The position numbers and the translations under genes are program-made. A stretch of DNA of 64,000 nt from Volvox africanus (taxonomy: Eukaryota > Chlorophyta > Chlorophyceae > Chlamydomonadales > Volvocaceae), in the NCBI GenBank assembly GCA_030268105.1, contig BSDZ01000124.1:100656-164655 (forward strand), read 5' to 3'. The notes below the pieces were generated by a model. It had not been told where the DNA came from. It worked only from the letters and a program-made list of their open reading frames with translations, and did no database searches. The first letter of the stretch is position 1. Each line of letters opens with the position of its first letter. Below are positions 21,042 through 32,622 of the stretch, piece by piece.

Positions 21042-21752
21042 AGTGCAAGCCTGTGCAGTGTAGCACTGGCAAGCGGTACAAAGTCCTGGTGACGGTGGGT
21101 ATGGATGCACAATGTTCGGGATGGCGGCATGTATTGATTGGGATTCGTCAGGAATGAATGTATGCACGTACACACAAACAAACACAACCACATTTCACAC
21201 GATCATCTGTGTGCGTGGCGGAGACCAATGTTGTGCTGCAGCTCGTGAAAATGCACGCTCTCACGTCAGCAGCGGAGGTGCCCTGGGTGTTGACGCGCGC
21301 GGCGGGTCACGGGGTCAGGGTCCCAATGTGCATGTGGGAAGATCGTGCACTGAGGATTCGTTCACGTACTTCCCTGAGGGGACTCATCCATCAGGTCCGT
21401 TACGCGGCTTGACGATCCCTCTCGAGGATACACGCAACAACGGATCGTGACGTAATCCCTAGCCAAGATATCCAGTTGGTACCTTACAGCAGCTGCCAAC
21501 GGGCACCCACTCTGCGTGTACGTGCATGTCGCTCACTTTGCTGGCCGCCCCGTTGGTCCCTATAAGAATTGCACTGCGTTCACTGGCCTCACCTTGATGG
21601 TAATGCGGCATGTTGTGGTACTGCACTTGATCTCGCTCCGCGCACAGCACCACCAGGAGACGCCGCCGAGTGCGGTGCTGCAGAACGGCCCCTAGGACGG
21701 ATCACTTCGTTGCCATCTGAATGCAGTCGTCGGTGAGAAATACGCCATGTAG

Positions 21753-22055
21753 ATGCCATACTTTGATGAAAGTGGGAGGCGGACGTTGGGGCGGCCCAGG
21801 CCGGTTGTCAAGACGCACGTCTTTAAGTCGCACGAGAGGACAGAAACAGGATGTTGGAATGGTAGAAACGAGAAATTTGAGATATGTTGTAACCTTTCAT
21901 ACCATGCAAGTTGCAGCACGGACTATAAATGTGTGTATTCTAGGTGCCTGCTGGTAGATGTGGACTTTGATAAGTTCGACCTCCCTGATTCCTTGGTCAA
22001 CCGCTGCACTCACGCGTTTATGAAGCAACAGCAAAACAATTACGGTTGGGATTGA
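21753..22055 (+). CDS. Block D Cys-rich ORF (100 aa, unknown)
   Basis: The frame holds seven cysteines, six of them within residues 45-85 (ICCNLSYHASC ... KCVYSRC ... NRC), and an acidic stretch (DVDFDKFDLPD). It has no signal peptide of its own. The bases just before the ATG end in TAG (CACGCAG in U1), so this may be an internal exon whose upstream part I could not place. The family is not recognised. Confidence 0.35.
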   Translation: MPYFDESGRRTLGRPRPVVKTHVFKSHERTETGCWNGRNEKFEICCNLSYHASCSTDYKCVYSRCLLVDVDFDKFDLPDSLVNRCTHAFMKQQQNNYGWD

Positions 22056-22848
22056 ACAATTGCCCGAAAGATCATATACACTTAACCATTATTTAATTCT
22101 CACAAGTATGCAAATGCAATCAAATCGTTGGTTTGGGAGCTTCGACAGTCTTGTCAGTTCACCGTTGATCCATCGCGCTTCCGACGTGACAGCTTCACCG
22201 ATTGGGCTTGCTCGTAAGAGCATCGAACAATTATATTTGCCTCTTTGTCTCGAACTTATTTTCTTTAGTTCCCTGAATCAAGAATTGTGTGCAAGTGCCA
22301 GGCGTTTCCATAGTTACCATTGCAGGAAGTCAGACGCGGCAGACAAGTTCAGCTCCGTGCTACAATGCAGCGGTCGGGCGGAAGGCGGCAAGTGTAGGGT
22401 GATAGGCGCTACATGAAGAAAACATGAGTCCCCTCTCGTCCCTCACCTTTGTTCTACCCTTTTGTTCAATAACGGCAACAGCCCCCAAGCCAACCAACGT
22501 CATGCTTTGCATGAAATGAGCATATCTTGAAATACTTCTTCCGTCAAGTAAAGAATTTCCACGTAAGAATTTCCGTCAAATACATCGTTTAATCCAAAGA
22601 AATTTCAAAGGAAGCGATTTCTAAATGTAATGCTGTATCTGGGTATCATCACATATTCGGCATCTGTAGCACGGCGTCCAAACTCTATCCTTATCCTTGT
22701 AGATGATGTAGATTAATCTCAGTACCGGCGACGAAACGGCTTTTGCGAGACCGAGGTAAGGGCATCGTAAACGGACCATCAATCATTTGGCGACGTGCGA
22801 CTTTCGTGCACGACGACGCGACCAGGAATGTTAAGAAAATTTCTTGAA

Positions 22849-23259
22849 TCATAGATGTTGTTCAAGATTCTTTGAGCTGGTAAGTAAAAATGGTTGGTAG
22901 TTGGAAGTTGGTAATCTTCCTGTCAGTTCCTGCAGGCATCGGTTCCTTATTATCGGTCCCGATGTTGCTGCAAACCAGGTGTCACCTTTACGAACCATTT
23001 CGTCACTACTCCCATCTGCTGCCCTTCCCGGGTCAGCCTCCAACGCGGCCAGCTGAGTCCCAATACCAATTTCACAGACGTGCTCGGACCACACGGTACG
23101 TCCAAGTTTTAAATGACAGGTTCCACCCTGCCGTCCCCGACTAGCCTGCATACGATCGTAAGCCTCAGACGGTAATACCCGATCTCCCCCGATGGAAGAA
23201 GTATTCCTGGGTGGACGGGTGGCTTCGAAGCCACATTGCGACGTGCGGCCCCTTGTCAT
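22849..23259 (-). CDS. 136-codon minus-strand ORF (U2, doubtful)
   Basis: The frame begins at an ATG and has mixed, protein-like composition (for example RVLPSEAYDRMQ and VWSEHVCEIGIGTQLAALEADPG), but no domain I recognise and no clear splice context. It is open in U2, U3 and U4. Confidence 0.25.
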   Translation of the reverse strand: MTRGRTSQCGFEATRPPRNTSSIGGDRVLPSEAYDRMQASRGRQGGTCHLKLGRTVWSEHVCEIGIGTQLAALEADPGRAADGSSDEMVRKGDTWFAATSGPIIRNRCLQELTGRLPTSNYQPFLLTSSKNLEQHL

Positions 23260-23648
23260 TACCGTCAGTCAGGTTAATTGGCGGAGCGAACATGGACCAG
23301 GGTTTTGGTGTAGGTCATGCTCCGGAACCAGACATATTTAAGAGTTTCTCATTACCACCTTTTTCTAAGCACAGATTTACATTTATGAGCGAGGCAGGAG
23401 ACAAGGAAAGGCCGCCCCAATGGCCATTCATGAAAACCCCTCTCCCGGAGGTGGACGGATGACTGTCATTTGACCCAACAGCAACTGAAACCCGCCAGCC
23501 CTCCGCGCTCCGCGGCTCTGCATCCCTTCAACTCTAGGCACTATCATCCTTCCTAGTCAACCTTCCTGTTCTCACCGCAGACCCCTCCCCTTTCTGGGCC
23601 GTCCACAAAGCGAGTTCGTTCTGTCCTTCCGTTCTTCCATTCATTCTT

Positions 23649-23850
23649 TTGCCACCCCAAGGGGTTCGCCGTCTGGCCGCGGAAACCATTTTTCCACAAA
23701 TTAAATTCGTCATCCCCGAGGCCCTGGCCCGCGAACCCACAACCCCTTCCTCACATACAGGAGGTTCTGCAAAATTCCGTGCGCTGGATTTGGATCGCGA
23801 GTGGCTCCCCACCTGGCTGCAGAAAGCTGGGTACACCACGCTATACACAG
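23649..23850 (+). pseudogene. Arylsulfatase-like exon fragment (U2)
   Basis: The end of this frame (GGSAKFRALDLD, REWLPTWLQKAGYTTLYTG) matches the part of eukaryotic arylsulfatases that follows the active-site region, where ...YLPVWLQEAGYNTYYTGK... is typical. A splice donor ACAG|GTGAATG follows and an acceptor CTCTCGCAG lies at 23911-23920, but the next exon does not continue the family in frame. The N-terminal part with the formylglycine motif (C-x-P-S-R) is missing. About 180 bp further on the AT-rich transposase region begins. This is a remnant rather than a working enzyme. Confidence 0.5.
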
Positions 23851-24391
23851 GTGAATGCGGGGGGAGGGGGCAAGCACTCATACATTAACTTTTGCTTGCA
23901 TCTACCAACGTCTCTCGCAGCACCTCTTCGCTGTCGCCAACAACACCGATAGTATACATCATCACGGTTCCCATCGCTCTTCTTTCTACCATTATGCACG
24001 GCCTTGGCGGCTACTTAGCTTACGCCCCGATTGATTCCACATTCCCTACCGGGGACGACGCCAGCCACCAAAATTTCGAAAGATATTACAAACTGGCAAA
24101 ATATTAATACATATTTTAATTTGGAGGTGCTTTAATATTGATATTGATATTGATACCAATCTTTATCTAATACCTCCACAATCATACCGCCTCGAATAAG
24201 CAACGTACAAAATTCATCAGTTTTTGTAGAGTTATTTGTAAATAACTTCAAACGTTTTTCTATGCAATATGATTTTAATAGTGCAAATTGATCTACCAGT
24301 TGCTATAGCATAACAAATAAAGGTATAAACAAATTGATAGCCGCACAAACACAATCAAAAAAATTTTAAAATTATTTTTTATTTTTCTGCT

Positions 24392-25176
24392 TTACTTTAT
24401 GCCAGTAATGCATAGTAGGTCAGGGCAGTACGGCGGTATAAAAAGAATAGATGCACCAACCGACTCAATTAGTAGCTTAACGGATTCCTTTTTATGAAAG
24501 GCTATATTATCCATTACGACCACATGTCCCTTAGATAACTGAGGTAATAAGACATTTTGTAGATAAGTATCAAACACTCAAGAGTTACAATAACCGGTAA
24601 AAACGAAAGGAGCAAATAGTGTGCTATTCCTCAAAGCGGCAATCTTGCTTACCCTTATTTTGTGGCTGAATTCGTTTTTACTATAACATCTCTTACCTTC
24701 TAAGCTGTAACCATGAGAAAAAGTAATGTTTTCCTCTGCACCACTTTCATCAAAATATACTAAACGCTCTACTGGAATTTGTTTTATTTGTTCCATAAAC
24801 TCTTTTACTTCCAATTCATTTTTTTGGTGTGAAAAAAGGTGTTTTATATATGTATATATCAGTCTGTTAATCCATCTGCCTAATGTCCATCCAAATATCT
24901 TTTCCGGCCATCATATGGGCAATTGATGTAACGTTTTATGAGGATTCTCCAGAAGAAATGTTTCTAATTGTTTTAAATCCTTTATTTTATGACTATGGCC
25001 TTTTTGATAGCCTGATTTTGCTTCTAATTTACCTGTTTCTTCCTTGATACTAACCCAGTTGTATATTGCCTGTCTATTAATCCTGATTATTTAACTTGCC
25101 TTTGTAATAGGCATTCTTGAATCTACTTGTGCAAATATTTTTTCCCTTAAATCCTCACCTAACGCAAAATTAGGAA
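24392..25176 (-). pseudogene. IS630-family transposase remnant (U2)
   Basis: One minus-strand frame, read through three stops, gives a bacterial-type IS630 transposase. It has an N-terminal HTH part (ALGEDLREKIFAQ ... NRQAIYNWVSIKEETGKL), the GYQKGHSHKIKDL linker, then VEFMEQIK-like text and LVYFDESG with the first catalytic Asp, GLRNS-like AALRNSTLFAPFVFTG, and VVVMDNIAFHKK with the second Asp. It then reaches LFIPPYCPDL and departs before the NPIE that normally supplies the third acid. The stops are TAA after KAS, TGA after HQLPI and TGA after GYCNS. The region is far more AT-rich than its surroundings. I could not identify the terminal inverted repeats. Confidence 0.8.
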
Positions 25177-25547
25177 AAAATACAAAAATGTAGAAGAAAT
25201 AAGTGATATGTAGTTACATATACACCTCAATCCGTGTGCCACGCCAGTAAGGAGCCATATGCCCTCACATAGAACAATCCCACGTAGATCGTGTGGCGCT
25301 GGCCCTGACTACGCACAAATCTTGCAGCTTCATCAATCCTTCCTGTGGCGACGCTCGAAAGACGCGCATCGTTGTCAGATTAACTTTACTCCGATATAGC
25401 CGGTCTTGCATAATATTTGGGTATGTAACACCTCTTCCGTCCGTACGGTTGGAAGCCACATAAATTACATTGCTCCAAACACAGGCCACGTTTGTTAATT
25501 AATGTGGCCATTGAATAATGTACACCTCTCCTTGCTCTGGTTTAGCA

Positions 25548-26453
25548 TCAAGCTAACAGATATACAGCCACCCTTGGCACCTTTTTCTTCCGACGAAGGA
25601 AATATGGAATGGCCAAAAGTATTCTGAGGCCGCGCATCACAAGGAGAACCACAAAGGTGAAGTTAATCGTTGGGCTGGGGTCCACCTTGCTGTAATTATC
25701 ATATGTGTAGCGATGCTTGGCCTTAATTTCCTCGTCCGTCAACACCGGTCTATCACTTGCTTGTAGTTGTTGGTGTCAGCCTTGAATACTGAGCCATCAG
25801 CACATGAAACAGCTACGTTAATGGGAAGATAATCGTCCTCGCCAAGAGCTGTATCGGACTTGAGATCGCCGCCCAGCTGCCAGCTGCCAACAAACAGGGG
25901 ACTGAAGCATGCTCCATTTCTCCACCGTACATAAGAATTTCGGCCTCGTTTGGCTCACTGCCCATTCAAATGTCCCATTCGCCAAAAGTGCTCGAGTACG
26001 ATAACGCGCGGTCCTCACCGACAGAGCTGCTCCGGCGCGTGTATATCGGCTTTCCGTTATAGCAGGACGTCAGCTTGCAAACACCATCCAAGCCACCGTT
26101 AAGCTTATCTGCCTGCTTGTCGACCCCGGCGACTTTGATATCGCAAGAGGCGGTTTCACTTGCCAGCACTGGCTGACCATTGGTATCAAAGAGGCATTCT
26201 TCAAAGAAATCATACTTCTCGGCGTGGTAATCCTCGTATCTATTATGCCGTAGTACTCATAGTAGGCCTCGTCCTCATCACCATCGTAGCCATACTCATC
26301 GTAATAGGAGTCATCTTCAGTATCATAGGAGTAATAACCATATCCGTAGTTATGTTCATACTGACCCAAACAGCGGGAAGCTGCAACTGACAAGATGGGG
26401 AACCCTAAGCCGAAACTGATGATGGCTGCTTCGATGAATTTCACCTGCATCAT
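25548..26453 (-). pseudogene. Secreted or membrane-anchored protein pseudogene (U2)
   Basis: From ATG 26453 (or 26450) the minus strand encodes a good signal peptide (QVKFIEAAIISFGLGFPILSVAA). Next is a Tyr/Asp/Glu/Gly-rich acidic stretch (about 35 residues), then a cysteine-containing domain (CDIKVAGVD, CKLTSCYNGKPIYTR, LSYSSTFGEWDI). It ends near a hydrophobic segment (FTFVVLLVMRGLRILLAIPYF) followed by RRKKK, as in a single-pass membrane protein. The reading changes register after the acidic stretch (near 26237) and again near 25745, and a TGA (at about 25974-25976) interrupts the Cys domain where Gly would fit. All three breaks are shared by U2, U3 and U4, so decay preceded unit duplication. 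The family is not identified. Confidence 0.55.
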
Positions 26454-27006
26454 AGTTGTTACTTTCAATGGTCCGTTGCATTTAAAGGTCCGATCAAGTA
26501 CAGCACCTGTACGGATTGGGCTGTAGGGATCACCGGCAACATTTTCCGTCTTGGTCCATAAGAAATCCACAGTTCTAACATCTGAATATCGCTCGCTATA
26601 TTTGAAGAATGACATACAGGATATGCAAAATGCGTCATCTAAACAGGCCTATGTTCTCGCTTACTGAGCTTATTCGGCCCAGAGAAACTTCAAATATAGA
26701 ATATAAAACAAAAGATGACTTTCATTTGTCTTGGAAGAATTCGTGTTGAAGGCGTCAACTTCAAAGACTATTTTGGCAATATTGGCAACCTTTCATCAAA
26801 CTGAGCTCCAATACAGACAATTAGTTATTAAGCCGCTGGCATACTTATCTTTCCTCTTGCATAGAGGCACTGGTGGAAATTTAATCTAGACTGCTCAACT
26901 CGCGAAGAACTTTAGGCGCTGAGCTCAGCAGTGCCCTACCTCCTCGAAACAGAAGAATGACTGTGCCGGTTCCGCCGGCGGCGGCGGCACCGACGATGGC
27001 ATCCCA

Positions 27007-27692
27007 TCAGCCTAACGGGTATGTGCACCAATGGAGGGGAGTGGGCCATGTTAGCTGCGACGGGCAGCGAGCTTGGGCTTTTTGGGTCGCTGCGGCCGGC
27101 AGGGACCCCCAATAGTGCCGTATAGTAGGAGGCGACATACCACGACCGAATGAGGGGTTGGAGTAAAATGTGGATCCATGTGAACTCTTCAGCCTGTTTC
27201 CCGAGCCTCCAAGTAATTCACGGCTCAACTGATTGTGCTCCATAACCATCTGGACCCTCGGGAACCTCCTCATAGGCTGCCATTGAGGAGAAAGGGCGTG
27301 AGGCAGACACGCTGGACCGTTTGGAACGAAACGGGTGCAGGGTGGCCGGAGGCTGTGCGGAGGAGGACGAGCTAGTAATCGATTGGAGCGATGGGTTGGT
27401 CTTTATATGACAAGAGGATGGCGTCGTCGGTGGATATGCCTGACGGGGGCCGCCGCTCGACTGGTGCAGGCACACAAAGTGGATTGGAGGAGGAAGTGTC
27501 GTGCACAGGTGGAACATTTAAGAACATGCATCCACTTGGGCTGGGAGAGGCCGAATGACATTTGGGATATAGAGATTCCAAATCATCGGATTCAAAGACA
27601 AGGAGCAGGGGGAGCGGACTTAAATATAGAGGGTAATCGGGTGGGCTAGGTGTAGCTGGCGGCATTGGTGGTGGTGATCGCCGGCGCGCCAC
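27007..27692 (-). CDS. Ser/Pro-rich ORF cluster (U2, possible spliced gene)
   Basis: Three overlapping minus-strand frames (27692-27372, 27517-27218 and 27273-27007) are each rich in Ser and Pro, for example NPSLQSITSSSSSAQPP and AAYEEVPEGPDGYG. They read like a disordered region of one protein divided by frame changes, either through introns or through decay. No domain is recognised and the exon borders are not determined. Confidence 0.25.
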
Positions 27693-27699
27693 TAGGACA

Positions 27700-29448
27700 C
27701 GTCTGGATGCTCCGAATTAGAACCGTGTAGATTCGTTCCTAAGGGCGGATCGTGAAGCGTAGGTCGCGACACAGAACAAGAGGTGAACCACTGGCAGGGC
27801 GAAACGTATCGTGCTCGCATCGTCGTTTCTGTGTTCCTATGAAGGAATGTACCTAAATGATTCAATGTTTCACCGCACTTTCACCTCAATACGCGCACAT
27901 CCATAAAGCGTTGGTGAGCTGCAACCATTCATGATCAGTGTGCCCTTGCGAGGCGGCCGATGTATCCTTGCAGTTATGCGAGGGTAGGTATTGCTTTAAG
28001 GAACGAGGCAGGCGGCAATGCATGCGTGCAACTTTGGTGATGGCTGATGCCACCATCTAAATTTCTTTCCGTGCATGGCCGCTGCACAGCGGCATATACA
28101 GACCGATCAATATCATTATCCAACATCGTACTTGAATGTGGGCATGACTTAACTTGGTACTGCTCAACCTCTCTCTCTGCGTTTTCCCTGTTTCGATTAA
28201 TTATTTAGCTACTCTTATTCCACGTTATTTAATCTCATCTCATCGTACGACTCGCTCGCGCAGCCCTCTGAGCCTCCTCTTGTTATAGGCTCGTCCGGGG
28301 CCTTACGAGCCCCTAAGAGTTTGTAGCGATCATCAACCACCATCACCGGGGTAACTGTTGTTTTCCATTCTGTCAATAGTTGAATGTTAAGTTCTAATTA
28401 TTTGATCTAATAAACTCGCGACATTTTTACAAAAATACCGGTGTTGTTATCGGTCCATTTTATGACGCATTACATTGCTTCAATCAGGAACAATGATCAA
28501 AAGCCCTAAGGGAAATAAGCACTTTTGAATAAAAAAAATATTTAATATTAATATTAAAAATAAAAGCTCTGCGCTGCTCTTCTGGGCGTGGTCTAGTCGA
28601 GAGTCGTAGTTATTAGTGGACTAATATTTTATATGCCTTCTATTACTTCAATGTTATTATGCAACCCTACGAGGCGTTTCAAAGCTTGACGTCTCCCTCC
28701 AGATTGTCATGGCAGTTGCTTTAGCCTCGTCATTACAAGCTCCGAATCAAGACTCTTTTGCAGATTCAAAATATGTGCAACGTTACTGATCGATCGACAC
28801 GGCATGTCTGAGACCTTTTTGTACGTTGTACGTTTTGAACATTGAGGCGTGGTTGTCATTTTGCATTATCTAGTGCATCGCGGTTACGTTGTCTTCGAAA
28901 CGGATTAGAGCTTTGTTCAGAAGCTGCTTACTCGTTTGAAAACGTAAAATATCTTTTTACGGCACACACTGTGTAGCATGCTGCGCAAGTATCTTGGCTC
29001 CCCTAAGCGCGAGTGCGTCATAAATTCGAATGTGCTTTGGCACATCTAAATGATTGGCCAGTCATGTCTTTCTTGCTGGAGGCGGCGGCGACTCTGGCAG
29101 CTGAGGAGAGGGAAGAAGGATGGCGTGTGTACGAGTAACAATTATTGAATTGTCTTGTGAGTAACCGACAGGTGGACGGTTGACATGCTCGTATCACTCG
29201 TGTACACGTGTATACACGGCTACAATGTAAACCTTTGCGAGGCAATTTGTTCCTCTTCATGGTGTCCATCTGAACGAATCAGATTCTGTTTCCTAGGCAC
29301 CAAGCTATATAATAATACAATACAGATACTTACACAATCGGAAGCGCATCGCATCGGAAGTCCATTCGTATTTGCGTCGACAGGCTCTGATCGCAAAGAG
29401 CCCTTGCTTCGTTAAGGCCATCCTGCTGTCGCCCTTAATTCCTAGCTC
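27700..29448. other. Gene-empty end of long unit (U2)
   Basis: I see no credible gene here. The stretch contains a GC-rich perfect hairpin (GGCTCGT at 28288-28294 with ACGAGCC at 28305-28311) and an AT-rich, partly palindromic tract (about 28529-28565, AATATTAATATT). Short ORFs on both strands near 29018-29415 look like chance. Confidence 0.5.
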
Positions 29449-30049
29449 AATGTTTTTTTTGGAAACCAACGCCACCGAGGTACTGCGCAGGGTGGCAACG
29501 CGGTTTCTGTGCCTGCACGTAGGCCTTGTACAAATGAAATGCGTATGTCAGCCACGCAACCGTAAGCAGCACCTTGGCAGGTACCAAGTTGTCGAGTCCG
29601 TGCAGGGGTCCGAACAGGGACCTCTGGGTCCGTCCATGTGTACATGCGTAAGCGCGCTGACGTACCTTTTTGTGATCGCCGCACTCCAGAAGTCTGAAGA
29701 CCCTGGGCGGAGTTTGTGGAATTCCAACAGCGGCCGTCGCCCTGTTGAATTTAAATTCGCAGCTTTGGTGGTATTCTTGTCGACGATGCCAAAGACAGCC
29801 TATGCAGATGATGCGGCATGCAGGGGCCGGTCAAGCTGGCTGGCGAGCAAAGCATTTTCGTACAGAGAACAGTGCTTCGTATGGTGCCGCTTATTAGGTC
29901 GAAGGTATGGCGCTTGCACCCCTAGAACGAACGAACAAGCCCTCGTCCAAGCTGAATCCCCGCCCTGCCCCCTCCCACACCCGCCCTCCGCCCAGCTGCC
30001 TTATCCCCACTCTCTTCTTCTCCCTCTTTTTCTCTCTCTCCAACCTTGA
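29372..30049 (+). CDS. Block A ORF (225 codons, doubtful gene)
   Basis: The longest plus-strand frame of block A. Its first 26 codons lie in the end of U2 and the rest in U3. The composition is unremarkable until a Pro/Leu-rich tail. There is no signal peptide, no membrane segment of convincing length and no known domain. Minus-strand frames of similar quality overlap it, so it may be chance. Confidence 0.25.
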   Translation: MRRQALIAKSPCFVKAILLSPLIPSSMFFLETNATEVLRRVATRFLCLHVGLVQMKCVCQPRNRKQHLGRYQVVESVQGSEQGPLGPSMCTCVSALTYLFVIAALQKSEDPGRSLWNSNSGRRPVEFKFAALVVFLSTMPKTAYADDAACRGRSSWLASKAFSYREQCFVWCRLLGRRYGACTPRTNEQALVQAESPPCPLPHPPSAQLPYPHSLLLPLFLSLQP

Positions 30050-31969
30050 ATTTGTCGCCAGTTAGCACCTTATTCTCCCATTGGTAAGCCGCAACCGCTT
30101 CAAAGCCACGCATCAGGCGTGTCGGTGGCATTTTGCAACTTGGATCCGAAATCAAGAAGCTGGTGGCGAGGTCGTGTCCTAGACTGTTGAGGGGATTTCT
30201 GTTTTCTTCACTTTTTGCGGAGACTTGCTCGAGCGAGGCCCTCACCAACACAGCGCCTGTCCAAGTTATGAGCGAGGGACGCACAGCCTTGGAGAGTGGC
30301 GAGCCCACAGGTACGGGACCTGGGATCTCTGATTAAGTTGCGGAGGGATGGACCTTTGTTGTAAGGGTAAGTAAGTCAGGGATCACGTGAGGCAAGCAAA
30401 GGCAAAACGGCTGCATGTGCGCGGATGTAAACAAGCATCTGCAAAGCGAGCCTGCTAGTGCAAATTTCAACGCGGCCGCTGCTCTGCCCTTATTCCGCAT
30501 GTCGCTATCACCTGCCCGCCACGTTTCCGTCTAAATACCCTAGCCCAGCTGCGCGCGGTGTAGCCTGTACCCCTATCCAGCTTGTCCAACATACAACCCA
30601 GATGCTCCAATCCCGTGCTGGCACACTCCGCCGGAGCTACATTTTACCTTCATGGACAGTCACTATGTCTTTGGTATTGTAAGGATCCGCTTGCGACCTC
30701 ACTGCTGCTCAACACAGCCTTTCCGTCCCTATACTGGCGCGTCCGTCGCAGGTCACCAAGTACATGTCACCAGATAGCTAGGGCTGGTTCAGCAGCAGTC
30801 ACCAGATATCTGGAGCTGGTACAGCCCTCCCGCCCAGCAGCAGTCGCCAGGCGCGCCCTACAAGCTGTAGTGCAGTCCGAACACAGGGCTGTCTTTAGAG
30901 AAATGCGCTTGCACGGGCAGTAGGTCAATCCACTGTGTTGCGGTGGGTCCTGACAGGAAGGGGCATGTGCATGCATGCGTTGTGCGGTGGTGAACGGGGG
31001 AAATGGAGTTATCGCTGCATGGTGAGCGCACCCGGCTGGGGTTCTGGCGATATCTGAGTTTGCGCGGCTTTATGCATCTGCTCATGTGGTGATTGGCGCG
31101 CTTGGCCTCAAGGGCTGGCCTGTCTGTGCGGGTCGAAATTTCACTCGGCTTGCTGTCAACTTGTGCTAGCTTCGGCTGCGCAAGTGTGCGGATGGAGGCT
31201 TAGTGGGTTTTCGTGGACGCCGGGTATCAATGTCACTGCTTCATGGGTGATATGGCTATATGCATAATGAGCTGTTCAATAGCTAGCAGTACCGCTTTGC
31301 TTTCTACTATCCCCGTTACCCGAGTACACATGCTAAGCTGGGGATCATGTATTCTCCCAAGGGGCGGCATTGATAATACTGTGCGTGATCTGGATTGGAT
31401 TTGGTGGAAGGAGGGTACGCAGCCATTTATTGATTTCCATGCAAATAAACGAAAGCTCCCTAGGTCCGTGCCATTGGGAGTGTCCCAGCAGTGATTTAAG
31501 GGGGGTCACGATATGGCCCAGTAAGCCTCGTTTGTTCATCAAGTTTCACGTGGTTCCCTGGAGCCATACATGTCTCTTTTTGCCCGGAGCTACCCTCAAC
31601 GAACTCTTGCTAGGCCCTAAGCACAACGTGTCCCCCTGGAGTCATAATCAGAGTGTCTCGGGACAAAAAACACGTCGTGTTTGTTGGATTGTTTCGTGCC
31701 AAAATTTGGTTGCGTGGTGAATTTGTTATGCCCCAATCTATCATGCGTTATTTAGCTCGCCAGACGGGCTGCATGTGCGGGGATGGTGTGAATGGGTGCG
31801 GCAGTTGTCAGGCGACCGGGCAGAAGGGCTACGGACCAAGGGGAGGCAGTAGACGGAGGTGTTGGACGAAGCAATAACAGGTCTCAGCTAGGGTGGGGCG
31901 CACGGCCGCAGGCATGGCTTCATGCCGGTGGCCACGGGCAACAAGCCATGCTTGTATGCTCACTGTCAT

Positions 31970-32116
31970 GCGATCCAGGATCCTTGGGAGCTTCCTTGGA
32001 CACTTTGCCTGTCCCTGGAACGAAACATATATATGGGGCTTTGACTTCATATTCGGTGTCTTTCGATACCACCCTTAATTGGGCAGACTCTGATACCTAT
32101 GTTTTGTACTATATCG
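31970..32116. repeat. R147 in block A (U3)
   Basis: C variant. Its partner is at 34707. Confidence 0.85.
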
Positions 32117-32622
32117 ATAACAAGTCTCTTTGAAGGAAAATCAAAGGCATCGAAGCGTGAAAGAGCATGCGCCAAGGCCCCATATTTCCATAATAAAACG
32201 CTGAGAGCTGCAAATTCTATCCTAGGAAAAAGAGGTTCAACTTCGCGTCGTCCACAGACGCTACTGGCCGTGGTTCCAGCTTAGTACTGAATGCACATAA
32301 CTTCCCTGTGCCATCCTAACTGTGGATTGATTGGAAGCTTTCCGTAAGCAACGAAATACCTCAAAATTTCTCACATATGTAAAGAAGCCCCTGGCAGGGC
32401 AGGTACACTCTCCGCCGTACTTTCATCAAACTTTTGCTACTTAGGCTGTTCAGTGCGCATTTTCTCACTACAGCGTTTTAAATGCAACGTTGTTTACTGC
32501 TACCTGCTCTGCACACTCTATCTCTATCCAACTTGACTTTCAACATACGCACACCGCGGCCTTAAGCTGCAAGCACACCTGGTCTTTGGATAGGCTTGCT
32601 TGTTTGCGTGGATTCGGATACC

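Larger units (their letters stand above)
6650..29448. repeat. Tandem unit U2 (long form, with retrotransposon)
   Basis: Block A restarts at the common AATG plus T-run at 6650, and the unit ends where the next block A begins. Removing the 7,290-bp retrotransposon and its 5-bp target duplication leaves 15,504 bp. That is 141 bp less than U3, mainly because U2 lacks the 155-bp insertion in intron 1 of gene B. U2 also keeps 21 bp around 20455-20475 that U3 and U4 lack, and lacks 8 bp near 24389 that they have. Confidence 0.92.

Noticed and set aside
24119..24175. TTGATA triplet with GGAGGT...ACCTCC ends as the transposon terminus
   Set aside because: It is a local inverted repeat. No matching sequence appears at the other side of the AT-rich region, so it cannot be called the element end.
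24392..25176. The idea that the window is bacterial because of the IS630 transposase
   Set aside because: Spliceosomal introns, an LTR retrotransposon with a chromodomain and low gene density all indicate a eukaryotic nucleus.
28288..28311. GC-rich hairpin resembling a bacterial terminator
   Set aside because: No U-tract follows it, no gene lies beside it and the context is eukaryotic. It is kept only as a structural note.
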